DNA from: Paracoccus sp. (in: a-proteobacteria)
GTDB taxonomy: Bacteria > Pseudomonadota > Alphaproteobacteria > Rhodobacterales > Rhodobacteraceae
Direction: 5' to 3'
Length of the DNA: 6,597 bases
Assembly: GCA_018056045.1 (NCBI GenBank)
Contig: JAGPGI010000155.1
Coordinates: 1-6,597 of the forward strand
The position numbers and the translations under genes were made by a program. This document shows, one piece after another, positions 1-6,447 of this stretch. The notes below the pieces were generated by a model that did not search any database, had not been told where the DNA came from, and saw nothing but the letters and a program-made list of their open reading frames with translations. Each line of letters begins with the position of its first letter. Position 1 is the first letter of the stretch.

Positions 1-318
1 CAGGACCGCGTCTACTTCACACCAGGACGGCGAAATCCCGGTGCAGGCGTCACCGCCATTGCCGGACATGGCTTTCGACGAGAGAAAGTCGAGGTTGCCT
101 TCGATGCCATAGGCCAGACTGCCCGTTGCCGGAAAACGATACCCTGCCGTCAGGGACAGCGAATAGTCGGTCGCGTCTGCTTCGTAGCCGGGAACGACCG
201 GAGAGACCGTGCTGGTCCGGGTGAGGCCAAGGCCGATGCCATAGTAGAACCCATCCTGCGCTTCGGCGGCCGGTGCCATGCTCAGCGCCGAAAGCGCCGC
301 GACAAGTGCGATCTTCAT
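1..318 (-). CDS. Exported outer-membrane beta-barrel-like protein, N-terminal part (C-terminus beyond left edge)
   Basis: The 106 visible codons start at ATG 318-316, preceded by a good Shine-Dalgarno (AGAGGAAACGAGC before the ATG). The frame stays open to the left edge, so the protein is cut by the window, not broken. Residues 1-20 look like a signal peptide: MKIA, a hydrophobic stretch, then a cleavage site after AEA with QDG following. The mature part begins with alternating aromatic and glycine residues (GFYYGIGLGL), then SLSLTAGYRF and LAYGIEGNLDF. These are typical amphipathic beta-strands of small 8-stranded outer-membrane barrels of the OmpA-like/opacity-porin type. Cys92 and Cys100 flank a short loop and could form a disulfide. 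The family assignment rests on the strand pattern only. No specific function can be given. It is transcribed away from the galM remnant. Confidence 0.75.
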   Translation of the reverse strand, partial: MKIALVAALSALSMAPAAEAQDGFYYGIGLGLTRTSTVSPVVPGYEADATDYSLSLTAGYRFPATGSLAYGIEGNLDFLSSKAMSGNGGDACTGISPSWCEVDAVL

Positions 319-515
319 GCTCGTTTCCTCTGCTTTGCGCATCCGAAGCTGATGCTCTCAACCGCCTTTCCCCGCTTTGCTTATTTGATCCTATGGCCAA
401 AGAGTGGAACCCATCGATGTCGATTGCGAAAACCACCGTTCCTTGGGCTGCAAGGTGGCTTGCTTGCTACGAACTCTGGGAGGCCACTGGTCGATGGCAT
501 GGTGGCGGGCGACAT
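319..515. other. Unassigned spacer between the outer-membrane protein gene and the galM remnant
   Basis: This stretch looks less GC-rich than its surroundings and matches no protein I recognise in any of the six frames. It must hold the promoter and leader of the minus-strand outer-membrane gene, but I see no convincing -35/-10 pair. A 5-bp inverted repeat (GCATC at 339-343, GATGC at 351-355) lies in that leader. The plus-strand frame of the galM remnant is open through here, but its translation has none of the motifs expected of the N-terminal half of an aldose epimerase. Confidence 0.4.
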
Positions 516-815
516 ATGAAAGGCGATCCGTCGCTTGATCACAATTTCTGCCTGTCGCGGGCGCGAGGGACGCTGCGCGATGTGCTGTGGCTGACGGGAC
601 GAGGCGGGCTGACCCTGACATTGGCCACCACCGAGCCGGGGGTGCAGGTCTATGACGGACGCGATGCGATCCGCCCGCTGCGCAGCCGCTATGAGGGATT
701 GGCGCTGGAGCCGCAGTTCTGGCCCGATGCGCTGTCTCATCCCGACTTTCCGTCCGTCCTGCTGGCGCCGGGACAGGCGTGGCAGCAGCAGACACGCTGG
801 CGCTTCAGCCGCTGA
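516..815 (+). pseudogene. galM: Truncated galactose mutarotase (aldose 1-epimerase), C-terminal fragment
   Basis: Recognisable homology runs from about 534 to the TGA at 813-815. Family landmarks appear in order: LDHNFCL, then LATTEPGVQVYDG, then the C-terminal block LALEPQFWPD followed by HPDFPS, LAPGQ and a terminal WRFSR. In intact aldose 1-epimerases (about 300-350 residues) these blocks form the last third. The Glu of LEPQ corresponds to the catalytic base of the family. The catalytic His in the usual N-H-x-Y/F block and all of the N-terminal beta-sandwich are absent. Upstream sequence is unrelated and reaches the divergent outer-membrane gene within 200 nt, so there is no room for the rest. 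The first in-frame ATG close to the homology is at 516 (99 codons), with no strong ribosome binding site. An in-frame ATG much further upstream (273) lies inside the outer-membrane gene and is not credible. A 99-residue product could not be an active epimerase. The reading frame is undamaged within the fragment, which suggests a recent deletion or rearrangement. Confidence 0.8.
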
Positions 816-821
816 AACGAC

Positions 822-857
822 AAGGGCGCGGCATGTATCACACGCCGCGCCCCCTTT
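822..857. terminator. GC-rich hairpin between convergent galM remnant and livK; probable shared terminator
   Basis: An exact 9-bp stem pairs GGGCGCGGC (824-832) with GCCGCGCCC (844-852) around an 11-nt loop. It sits 8 nt beyond the galM remnant stop and about 20 nt beyond the livK stop, so it can act for both strands. Downstream on the livK strand the sequence is TTGTCGTTTC, and on the other strand it is CC then TTT. Both T-tracts are short and interrupted, so termination may be incomplete or factor-assisted. Confidence 0.7.
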
Positions 858-872
858 GGTCAGATGGACGAC

Positions 873-1988
873 TTACTTGGCAAAGTAGCTGTACTTGCCG
901 TCGTCACCCTTGCGCCATTCGTACATGATGTAGTCCGGGCGGGTGATGTCGCCCTTCTCGTTGAAGGACAATTCGCCCAGAACGGTCTTGAACGGACCCT
1001 TGGCCTTCAGCGCCTCGGCGATCGCCATCGTGTCGTTCGAGCCAGCCGCGGCGGCAGCGGCCGCCACGACCTGAACGGCCGCATAGGAGTACATGGTGTA
1101 GGCTTCGGGCTCGAAGCCTTCGGCGCGGAACGCTTCGACCAGCGGCTTGGCTTCTTCGCGCAGGCGCGGATCGGGGGCGAAGGTGTTCATGGTGCCTTCA
1201 ACCGCGTCGCCAGCGATGGCGGCCAGTTCGTTCGACACGATGCCGTCACCCGACATCAGCTTGGCGGTGACGCCCTGATCGGCCATCTGACGGATCAGCA
1301 GACCGGCTTCGGGGTGCAGACCGCCGTGATAAACCAGCTCGACGCCAGCCTCTTTCATCTTGGCGATCAGCGCCGAGAAGTCCTTTTCGCCGGCGTTGAA
1401 GCCTTCATACAGAACTTCGGTCACGCCGGCCTTGTTCATGGCGGCCTTGGTCAGATCGGCCAGACCCTGACCATAAGGGGTCTTGTCATGAACCACGGCG
1501 ATCTTGGCGTCCTTGAAGTTCTCGGCGATATAGGCGCCGGCAATGTCGCCCTGCTGGTCGTCACGGCCGCAAGTGCGGAAGGTGTTCCACATGCCGCGGT
1601 CGGTATAGACCGGGTTGGTGGCGGCGGGCGAAACCTGCAGGATGCCGTTTTCGGCATAGACTTCCGAAGCCGGGATCGACACGCCCGAGTTGAAGTGGCC
1701 GATCACGACGCTTACGCCGTCAGCCACAAACTTGTTGGCAACCGAAACGCCCTGCTTGGGGTCGGACACGTCATCGCCGAACACGAGCTTGATTTGCTCG
1801 CCATTCATGCCGCCGGCGGCGTTGATGTCGGCGACTGCCTTCTCGGCACCTTTCTGAAGTTGCGCGCCAAAGGCCGCGTTCGGGCCGGTCAGCGGCGCGC
1901 CCACGGCGAAGATGACTTCGGCCCAGGCCGAGCCAGCAAAACCAAGGCTCGCGGCAAGCGCCAGGGCCGAGATGAAGGACTTTTTCAT
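873..1988 (-). CDS. livK: Branched-chain amino acid-type ABC transporter, periplasmic substrate-binding protein
   Basis: This 371-residue protein is the periplasmic receptor of the importer encoded just upstream. It should bind leucine, isoleucine, valine or a related amino acid and hand it to LivH/LivM. Residues 1-23 are a signal peptide (MKKS, hydrophobic core, cleavage after SAWA). The mature protein opens with the family's [15 protein letters not shown] block, then the [15 protein letters not shown] helix at about 46-60. At about 96-126 it has the ligand-site segment IGHFNSG...SPAATNP, where a serine and a threonine normally hold the amino acid's alpha-carboxylate and amino groups. Length is normal for the type I periplasmic-binding-protein fold. 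The only cysteine is C140 ([10 protein letters not shown]), so the disulfide known from E. coli LivJ/LivK is missing. A seven-alanine run lies near residues 310-320. The start is supported by GGGAG 7 nt before the ATG. It is the last operon gene, 110 nt after the small membrane gene, with a hairpin-rich spacer that may tune its expression separately. Ligand specificity cannot be read from sequence. Confidence 0.93.
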   Translation of the reverse strand: MKKSFISALALAASLGFAGSAWAEVIFAVGAPLTGPNAAFGAQLQKGAEKAVADINAAGGMNGEQIKLVFGDDVSDPKQGVSVANKFVADGVSVVIGHFNSGVSIPASEVYAENGILQVSPAATNPVYTDRGMWNTFRTCGRDDQQGDIAGAYIAENFKDAKIAVVHDKTPYGQGLADLTKAAMNKAGVTEVLYEGFNAGEKDFSALIAKMKEAGVELVYHGGLHPEAGLLIRQMADQGVTAKLMSGDGIVSNELAAIAGDAVEGTMNTFAPDPRLREEAKPLVEAFRAEGFEPEAYTMYSYAAVQVVAAAAAAAGSNDTMAIAEALKAKGPFKTVLGELSFNEKGDITRPDYIMYEWRKGDDGKYSYFAK

Positions 1989-2007
1989 ACGAAGACTCCC
2001 ATGTTTT

Positions 2008-2044
2008 GCGGAACTTTGATGGTGGTTTGCCGCCGGCGTTCCGC
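2008..2044 (-). promoter_or_regulatory. Inverted repeat in the livK leader
   Basis: GCGGAAC (2008-2014) is an exact inverted match to GTTCCGC (2038-2044), with 23 nt between. In the livK transcript this would form a stem-loop ending just ahead of the ribosome binding site (GGGAG, about 1996-2000). It could be a protein-binding site or an RNA structure affecting livK translation. No function is shown by the sequence. Confidence 0.35.
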
Positions 2045-2063
2045 TTGCCTGCTGGCGCAGGGT

Positions 2064-2089
2064 GCCGCCCGACCCAAGGTCCGGGCGGC
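2064..2089 (-). promoter_or_regulatory. Strong hairpin between the small membrane gene and livK, without a T-tract
   Basis: GCCGCCCG (2064-2071) pairs exactly with CGGGCGGC (2082-2089). ACC/GGT continue the stem after a one-base bulge, leaving a three-base loop. It lies about 10 nt after the stop of the upstream gene. No run of T follows on the transcribed strand, so it is not a classical intrinsic terminator. Likelier roles are partial attenuation, an mRNA processing boundary, or protection of the livK message from 3'-to-5' decay. Confidence 0.5.
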
Positions 2090-2098
2090 CCCGATCTG

Positions 2099-2443
2099 TT
2101 ATTTCGCGTCCCAGCTGAACGGCGAGGTCTTGCGGTACAGCCAGTAATATTGCGTCGTCATCTGCCGGGTCCGGGTGTAACGCCAGCCGGCCCAGGCAAA
2201 TGCCGCCAGGAAGACGGTATCAGCAATATAGTAATGCAGCGACAACAACGTGCCGTCAAACAGTGCGAAGTGGATGAAGCGGATCGCCATGCCCAGAAGC
2301 AGAACATAGATCACCAGCGTGCTGACCTTGCCCCAGGATTCGGCGGTGGCACGGCCCGTACGCCAGGCCGTCCAGCCGCCCATGACGATCGTGATCAGCG
2401 CAAAGGTCAGGAAAGAGCTTTCCTCGTAAAGAATACCCTGCAT
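2099..2443 (-). CDS. Small three-helix membrane protein of the liv operon (DUF6867-like), function unknown
   Basis: This 114-residue protein has three predicted membrane segments, at about 11-27, 42-62 and 69-87. The second and the following loop carry polar residues in a distinctive block, [18 protein letters not shown] (55-72), and Asp75 lies in the third. The C-terminal tail is cytoplasmic-looking and rich in aromatic and basic residues (TRTRQM, QYYWLY, SPFSW). From memory this matches a family found in alphaproteobacterial branched-chain amino acid transporter operons and named DUF6867. I could not run a search to confirm that. There is no signal peptide or enzyme motif. Its ATG overlaps the livF stop by one base (TGATG), and a strong ribosome binding site (GGAAGGGGGG) ends 8 nt before it, so it is translated with the ATPase gene. 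Its place between livF and livK suggests a structural, assembly or regulatory partner of the LivHM channel. This is inference only. Confidence 0.85.
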   Translation of the reverse strand: MQGILYEESSFLTFALITIVMGGWTAWRTGRATAESWGKVSTLVIYVLLLGMAIRFIHFALFDGTLLSLHYYIADTVFLAAFAWAGWRYTRTRQMTTQYYWLYRKTSPFSWDAK

Positions 2444-3168
2444 CAGTGATGCCCCCCTTCCAGATAGGCGGCGCGCACCTCGGGATTGGCCAGCAATTCC
2501 TTGCTGGGGCCCGACATGGTCACCTTGCCGTTCACCATCACATAGCCGCGATTCGACAGTTTCAGCGCCGCAAACGCGTTCTGTTCGACCAGGAACACCG
2601 TCAGTTTCTCGGTCTGGTTCAGAACCTTGATCGCCTCGAAGATCTGCTTGACGATCAACGGGGCAAGACCCAGCGACGGCTCGTCCAGAAGCAGCAGCTT
2701 GGGACGCGCCATCAGCGCACGCGCGATCGAGAGCATCTGCTGCTCGCCGCCCGAGAGGGTGCCGCCCCGCTGGTGCTGACGCTCTTTCAACCGCGGGAAC
2801 AAGGTGAACATCTTTTCGACGTCCTCCTTGAAGAACTGCTGGTTGTCGAGGCTGGCGCCCATCTGCAGGTTTTCCAGCACGGTCATGCGCGGAAAAATCC
2901 GCCGGCCTTCGGGCGATTGCGCGATGCGGCGACGGGCGATCAGGTGGGTCGGGACACGGGTGATGTCCTCGTCGTCAAAGATCACCTTGCCGACACGCGC
3001 CTGCGGCGCGCCGCAGATCGTCATCATCAGGGTGGATTTGCCGGCCCCGTTGGCGCCGATCAGACAGACGATCTCGCCACGGGCCACTTCGACATCCACA
3101 CCCGCAAGGGCGCGGATATTGCCGTAATAGGTCTCGACCCCTTCGACTTTCAGAAGCGTATTGCTCAT
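2443..3168 (-). CDS. livF: Branched-chain amino acid ABC transporter ATP-binding protein LivF
   Basis: This 241-residue cytoplasmic ATPase pairs with LivG to power uptake through LivH/LivM. The ABC motifs are complete. Walker A is GANGAGKS (38-45), the Q-loop glutamine is Q84 within the LivF-type block AQSPEGRRIFPRMTV, and the signature is LSGGEQQ (138-144). Walker B is LLLLDEP (158-164) with catalytic Glu163, and the D-loop is SLGLAP. The switch position reads VEQN (194-197) with glutamine in place of histidine, which is normal for LivF and helps separate it from LivG. Length is typical. The start codon overlaps the livG stop by 4 nt (ATGA), with GAGGAA upstream as ribosome binding site. The stop overlaps the next gene's ATG by one base. 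Confidence 0.96.
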   Translation of the reverse strand: MSNTLLKVEGVETYYGNIRALAGVDVEVARGEIVCLIGANGAGKSTLMMTICGAPQARVGKVIFDDEDITRVPTHLIARRRIAQSPEGRRIFPRMTVLENLQMGASLDNQQFFKEDVEKMFTLFPRLKERQHQRGGTLSGGEQQMLSIARALMARPKLLLLDEPSLGLAPLIVKQIFEAIKVLNQTEKLTVFLVEQNAFAALKLSNRGYVMVNGKVTMSGPSKELLANPEVRAAYLEGGHH

Positions 3169-4037
3169 GCTTCGGTTTCCTCAGCCGCGTGGGTGATCTC
3201 GTCCAGCACCTCGTCTACCTCATCATCTTCCACGCCCAGATAGGCGGCGATCACCTTCGGATCGTTCTGAACTTCCTCGGGCGTTCCGTCCGAGATCTTG
3301 GTGCCATATTCCAGAACCACGACGTGATCCGAGATTTCCATCACCACCGACATGTCATGCTCGATCAGCAGCAGCGAGGTGCCGGTCTTGTCGCGGATGG
3401 CCCGCAGCAGCGTGTTCAGCTCCAGACTTTCGCGCGGGTTCAGACCCGCGGCGGGTTCGTCCAGACACAGCAACTCGGGCCCGGTGCACATCGCGCGGGC
3501 GATCTCCAGGCGGCGCTGGGCGCCGTAGGACAGATCGCCGGCGGGATCATCGGCCCGGTCGGTCAGCGCGGCCATCTCCAGCCAGTAGCGCGCCTTGTCG
3601 ATCGCCTCGGCCGAAGCCTTGCGATAGGCCGGAAAGCCCAGAAGGCCCAACACCGTGTAGCCCGACGCGCGCATCAGCGCGTTGTGCTGCGCGACCAGAA
3701 GGTTTTCCAGCACCGTCAGGCCGGTGAACAGCCGGATGTTCTGGAAGGTGCGGGCCACCTTGGCTTCGCGGTTGATGCGGAAATCGTTCAACCGCTCCAA
3801 CTGGTGCTGGCTGCCGTCACGCTGGGTCATGGTCAGCATGCCCATCGTCGGCCGGTAGAAGCCGGTCACGCAGTTGAACACCGTGGTCTTGCCGGCCCCG
3901 TTGGGGCCGATCAGTGCGGTGATATCGCCCCGACGCACGTCGAAGGACAGATCGTTGATCGCCACCAGCCCGCCAAAGCGCATCGTCAGGTGTTCGATCT
4001 TGAGGATGACGTCGTTCATTTTGTTTTGCCCGGACAT
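3165..4037 (-). CDS. livG: Branched-chain amino acid ABC transporter ATP-binding protein LivG
   Basis: This 290-residue cytoplasmic ATPase is the partner of LivF. Walker A is GPNGAGKT (44-51), the Q-loop is Q99 in ARTFQNIRLF, and the signature is LSYGAQ (169-174). Walker B is LLCLDEP (189-195) with catalytic Glu194, followed by the LivG-typical AAGLNPRE. The H-loop is His227 in IEHDMSVV. LivG proteins such as the E. coli one are about 255 residues. The extra length here includes a strongly acidic tail from about residue 268 (GVEDDEVDEVLDE...EETEA). The start at 4037 is favoured over an in-frame ATG at 4019 because AAGGAAGGG lies at the right distance and the ATG overlaps the livM stop by one base (TGATG). 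The gene also overlaps livF by 4 nt, indicating coupled translation and balanced LivG:LivF amounts. Confidence 0.96.
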   Translation of the reverse strand: MSGQNKMNDVILKIEHLTMRFGGLVAINDLSFDVRRGDITALIGPNGAGKTTVFNCVTGFYRPTMGMLTMTQRDGSQHQLERLNDFRINREAKVARTFQNIRLFTGLTVLENLLVAQHNALMRASGYTVLGLLGFPAYRKASAEAIDKARYWLEMAALTDRADDPAGDLSYGAQRRLEIARAMCTGPELLCLDEPAAGLNPRESLELNTLLRAIRDKTGTSLLLIEHDMSVVMEISDHVVVLEYGTKISDGTPEEVQNDPKVIAAYLGVEDDEVDEVLDEITHAAEETEA

Positions 4038-5431
4038 CAGCCGTGCCCTTCCTTGGTGAAGCTGCCCGAAATGGCCTTGCGCTCATGCAGGAAGGCCGTG
4101 GGTTGACGCGAGCCGACAAAGCCACGCGGCTTCAGGACCATCACGATCACCATCGCCAGACCAAAGATCAGCATGCGGTAGAGTTCAGGCGTGAAATCGG
4201 GGCCGAAGATTGCCTTGAGGAAGGTCATTTCGCGCAACAGCTCGGTGCCGCCGATCATCACCAAGGCGGCGATGGCGATGCCGAACAACGAACCCATGCC
4301 ACCCAGAACCACGATCGCCAGGATCACGGCGGATTCGAGGAACACGAAGGATTCGGGCGAGACGAAACCCTGACGCGCGGCAAAGAACGCGCCGGCAAAG
4401 CCACCGAACATCGCGCCCAGCGAGAAGGCAGTCAGCTTGGTGGTGACGGTGTTTATGCCCAGCGAACGGCAGGCGATCTCGTCCTCGCGCAGCGCTTCCC
4501 ATGCCCGCCCGATCGGCATGGCCCGCAACTTGATTGACACATAGGCCGTCAGGGCGCAGAGGGCCAGGATCACGTAGAACAGGAAGATCTTGTAGTAGGC
4601 CGAGGACATCGGGAGGTCGAAGGCCTTGGCAAAGTTGTTCGGCGCCGTGACGTCAAAGGACCAGATGCCAAAGACCGAGGCCTTGGCGATGCTGGAGATG
4701 CCGAAGGTGCCCTTGGTCACATCGACCCAGTTGATCAGCACCAGACGGATGATCTCACCGAAAGCCAGCGTGACGATGGCCAGATAGTCACCGCGCAGCC
4801 GCAGCACCGGGAAACCCAGGATCACGCCCCAGAAAGCGGCCAGAATGCCGGCAAGCGGCAGCAGCAGCCAGAAGGACAGGCCAAAGTAGGTGGACAGCAG
4901 CGCGTAGGAATAAGCGCCCACGGCATAAAAAGCCACATAGCCAAGGTCCAGCAGGCCCGCCAGACCCACGACGATGTTCAGGCCCCAGGCCAGCATGACG
5001 TAGATCAGGATCTGGATGCCGAAGTTGTCGACGAACTTCAGCGAGCCCTGGGTGCCGAACAGCATCACCATCAGGGGCGGGAACAGGATCAGCGCCCCGA
5101 AGGCAACGATATGCAGGTTGCGACGCAACAGGCCTTGCGGCGCGGGGGCGACATCGGCGCGTGCCGATTTGGTCGCCTTGCGGGCAGCAAACCATGGTGC
5201 GATCACCAGCACCATGAGGAAGCGGCCGACCATCGCTAATGCGACGAAGACGGCCAGCATCCCCCAGCGTTGGGTCAGGATCAGCTCGTTGCGGATGTTC
5301 TGATCGGTTTTCAGGCCGATATACAGGGTAAACAGGCCCAGCGAGATCACGCCGGCAAGCAGCGCCTCGCGCAGGGCCTTGCCGAACAGGTTTTCGGACG
5401 TTTTCGGTGGGTTTGTTGAAGGCATGGCCAT
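4037..5431 (-). CDS. livM: Branched-chain amino acid ABC transporter permease LivM
   Basis: This 464-residue inner-membrane permease forms the substrate channel with LivH. An N-terminal extension of about 100-130 residues with hydrophobic segments near 23-40, 57-79 and 105-126 corresponds to the accessory N-terminal domain of long LivM proteins. The core starts with [18 protein letters not shown] (148-165). It continues through [20 protein letters not shown] (211-230), the cytoplasmic ATPase-coupling loop [19 protein letters not shown] (308-326) and [11 protein letters not shown] (374-384). It ends with [10 protein letters not shown] (431-440) and a polar tail. Membrane segments fill the intervening regions. 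The start is the first of two close ATGs (MAM). AAGG at the end of livH lies 9 nt before the first, but 15 nt before the second. It begins 4 nt after the livH stop and its own stop overlaps livG. Confidence 0.95.
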   Translation of the reverse strand: MAMPSTNPPKTSENLFGKALREALLAGVISLGLFTLYIGLKTDQNIRNELILTQRWGMLAVFVALAMVGRFLMVLVIAPWFAARKATKSARADVAPAPQGLLRRNLHIVAFGALILFPPLMVMLFGTQGSLKFVDNFGIQILIYVMLAWGLNIVVGLAGLLDLGYVAFYAVGAYSYALLSTYFGLSFWLLLPLAGILAAFWGVILGFPVLRLRGDYLAIVTLAFGEIIRLVLINWVDVTKGTFGISSIAKASVFGIWSFDVTAPNNFAKAFDLPMSSAYYKIFLFYVILALCALTAYVSIKLRAMPIGRAWEALREDEIACRSLGINTVTTKLTAFSLGAMFGGFAGAFFAARQGFVSPESFVFLESAVILAIVVLGGMGSLFGIAIAALVMIGGTELLREMTFLKAIFGPDFTPELYRMLIFGLAMVIVMVLKPRGFVGSRQPTAFLHERKAISGSFTKEGHG

Positions 5432-5435
5432 GATT

Positions 5436-6338
5436 TCACACCTTCTCGATTTCAGGACGGCCCAGCAGGCCGGTCGGCTTGAAGATCAGCACGATCGCAA
5501 GGATCGAGAACGTCGCCACGTCCTTGTAGTCGATCGAGAAATAGGCCGACCAGAGCGACTCGATCAGACCGATCAACAGCCCGCCCAGCAGCGCGCCCGG
5601 CAGCGAGCCGATGCCGCCCAGAACCGCCGCGGTAAAGGCTTTCACCCCCGGGATGAACCCGTCAGAGAACACCGCGACGCCGTAATACATCAGATACATC
5701 GAGCCGGCGACACCGGCCAGCGCAGCCCCCATCACGAAGGTGATCGAGATCGTGCGATCGACGTCGATGCCCAGAAGCGCCGCCATCTTGCGGTCCTGCT
5801 CGGTCGCGCGCTGCGCCCGGCCCAGCGAGGTCTTGTTCACCAGATACCAGAAGGCGGTCATCATCACGACGGTCACCGCGACAATCAGGATCTGCTTCAG
5901 CGAAACCGAGATGCCGTAGATGTTGTAAACCTCTGAAACCAGGGGCGGGATCGGCTTGTTGCGCGGCCCCTGCGACACCTGGATGAAGTTCGACAGAACG
6001 ATCGACATGCCGATCGCGGTGATCAGCGGTGCAAGCCGGAAAGAGCCCCGCAACGGTCTGTAGGCGATCCGCTCGATCGTCCAGTTCCACAGCGAGGTCA
6101 TCAGGATCGCTATGGCCATCATCACGACCAGTGCGACCGCAACCGGCACGCTGGCGAAGATGGCGATAAGGACCAAGTAGGCGATGAGCGCGGCAAAGCC
6201 GCCCAGCATGAACACGTCGCCATGGGCGAAGTTGATCATCCCGATGATCCCGTAGACCATCGTGTAGCCGATTGCGATCATGCCATAAATTGATCCCAGC
6301 GTCAGACCGTTAACGGTCTGCTGGATAAAGTATTCCAT
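5436..6338 (-). CDS. livH: Branched-chain amino acid ABC transporter permease LivH
   Basis: This 300-residue inner-membrane permease is the partner of LivM and the first gene of the operon. It has about eight hydrophobic segments and the family's hallmark N-terminal block [21 protein letters not shown] (27-47). The cytoplasmic loop [19 protein letters not shown] (173-191) should dock on the ATPases. It is followed by [35 protein letters not shown] (235-253) and a C-terminal [10 protein letters not shown]. Length is standard. The start is fixed by GGGGAG located 6 nt before the ATG. Codons 7-12 form an exact 18-bp palindrome, listed separately. Confidence 0.96.
   Translation of the reverse strand: MEYFIQQTVNGLTLGSIYGMIAIGYTMVYGIIGMINFAHGDVFMLGGFAALIAYLVLIAIFASVPVAVALVVMMAIAILMTSLWNWTIERIAYRPLRGSFRLAPLITAIGMSIVLSNFIQVSQGPRNKPIPPLVSEVYNIYGISVSLKQILIVAVTVVMMTAFWYLVNKTSLGRAQRATEQDRKMAALLGIDVDRTISITFVMGAALAGVAGSMYLMYYGVAVFSDGFIPGVKAFTAAVLGGIGSLPGALLGGLLIGLIESLWSAYFSIDYKDVATFSILAIVLIFKPTGLLGRPEIEKV
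6303..6320. repeat. Exact 18-bp palindrome inside the start of livH
   Basis: CAGACCGTTAACGGTCTG reads identically on both strands and coincides with codons 7-12 of livH (Gln-Thr-Val-Asn-Gly-Leu). As DNA it could be an operator half-site pair for a dimeric regulator just inside the first gene. As RNA it could fold into a short stem about 18 nt after the start codon. It may also be chance within a coding region. Confidence 0.5.
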
Positions 6339-6354
6339 TCTCTACTCCCCAAAT

Positions 6355-6374
6355 CTGCCCGTTTGCCGGGTCAG
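6355..6374 (-). promoter_or_regulatory. Small leader hairpin just upstream of the livH ribosome binding site
   Basis: On the transcribed strand CTGACCCG and CGGGCAG pair (CTG/CAG plus CCCG/CGGG, with one bulged A) around the loop GCAAA. The GGGGAG ribosome binding site of livH (6345-6350) begins a few bases later. The stem is short, so a translational role is possible but unproven. Confidence 0.3.
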
Positions 6375-6418
6375 CTGGCACGCGCAGGGTTGGCCCCCGA
6401 CATCGTGCATAGGCCGTC

Positions 6419-6447
6419 AATTGATCCGGCAATTCAGGTGCGGTCAA
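6419..6447 (-). promoter_or_regulatory. Candidate promoter of the liv operon
   Basis: On the minus strand TTGACC (complement of 6442-6447) is followed after 17 nt by TCAATT (complement of 6419-6424). The -35 box is good but the -10 box is weak. The -10 is part of the 8-bp palindrome TCAATTGA (6417-6424), itself flanked by GCCG and CGGC, which could mark a regulator site. A second possible -10, TATGCA, lies slightly downstream. The position, roughly 80-110 nt before livH, is right for an operon promoter. Confidence 0.25.

Noticed and set aside
50..436. A 128-codon minus-strand open frame at the left edge.
   Set aside because: It is out of frame with the exported protein starting at 318, which has a signal peptide, strand pattern and ribosome binding site. 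The 128-codon frame has none of these.
273..515. An upstream extension of the galM fragment to an ATG at 273.
   Set aside because: It would overlap the signal-peptide region of the divergent outer-membrane gene and adds no epimerase motifs.
864..2147. A 427-codon plus-strand open frame opposite livK.
   Set aside because: It is antisense to a clear binding-protein gene with signal peptide and ribosome binding site. Its translation shows no domain and reflects GC-rich codon bias.
2443..3168. Loss of the switch histidine in LivF.
   Set aside because: The VEQN form with glutamine is usual for LivF proteins and is not a defect.
3433..3450. An inverted repeat CGCGGGT-TCAG-ACCCGCG.
   Set aside because: It lies inside livG over the conserved GLNPRE block and is best explained by codon choice in GC-rich coding sequence.
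3189..4106. A 305-codon plus-strand open frame opposite livG (and a similar 265-codon one at 2446-3243 opposite livF).
   Set aside because: Both lie antisense to ABC ATPases with complete motifs. The translations are Gln/His/Arg-rich, as expected for shadow frames.
6342..6410. A 22-codon upstream open frame ending at the livH ribosome binding site, considered as a leader peptide for attenuation.
   Set aside because: It contains only one Leu and one Val and no run of branched-chain codons. It also has no convincing ribosome binding site, and no terminator with a T-tract follows.
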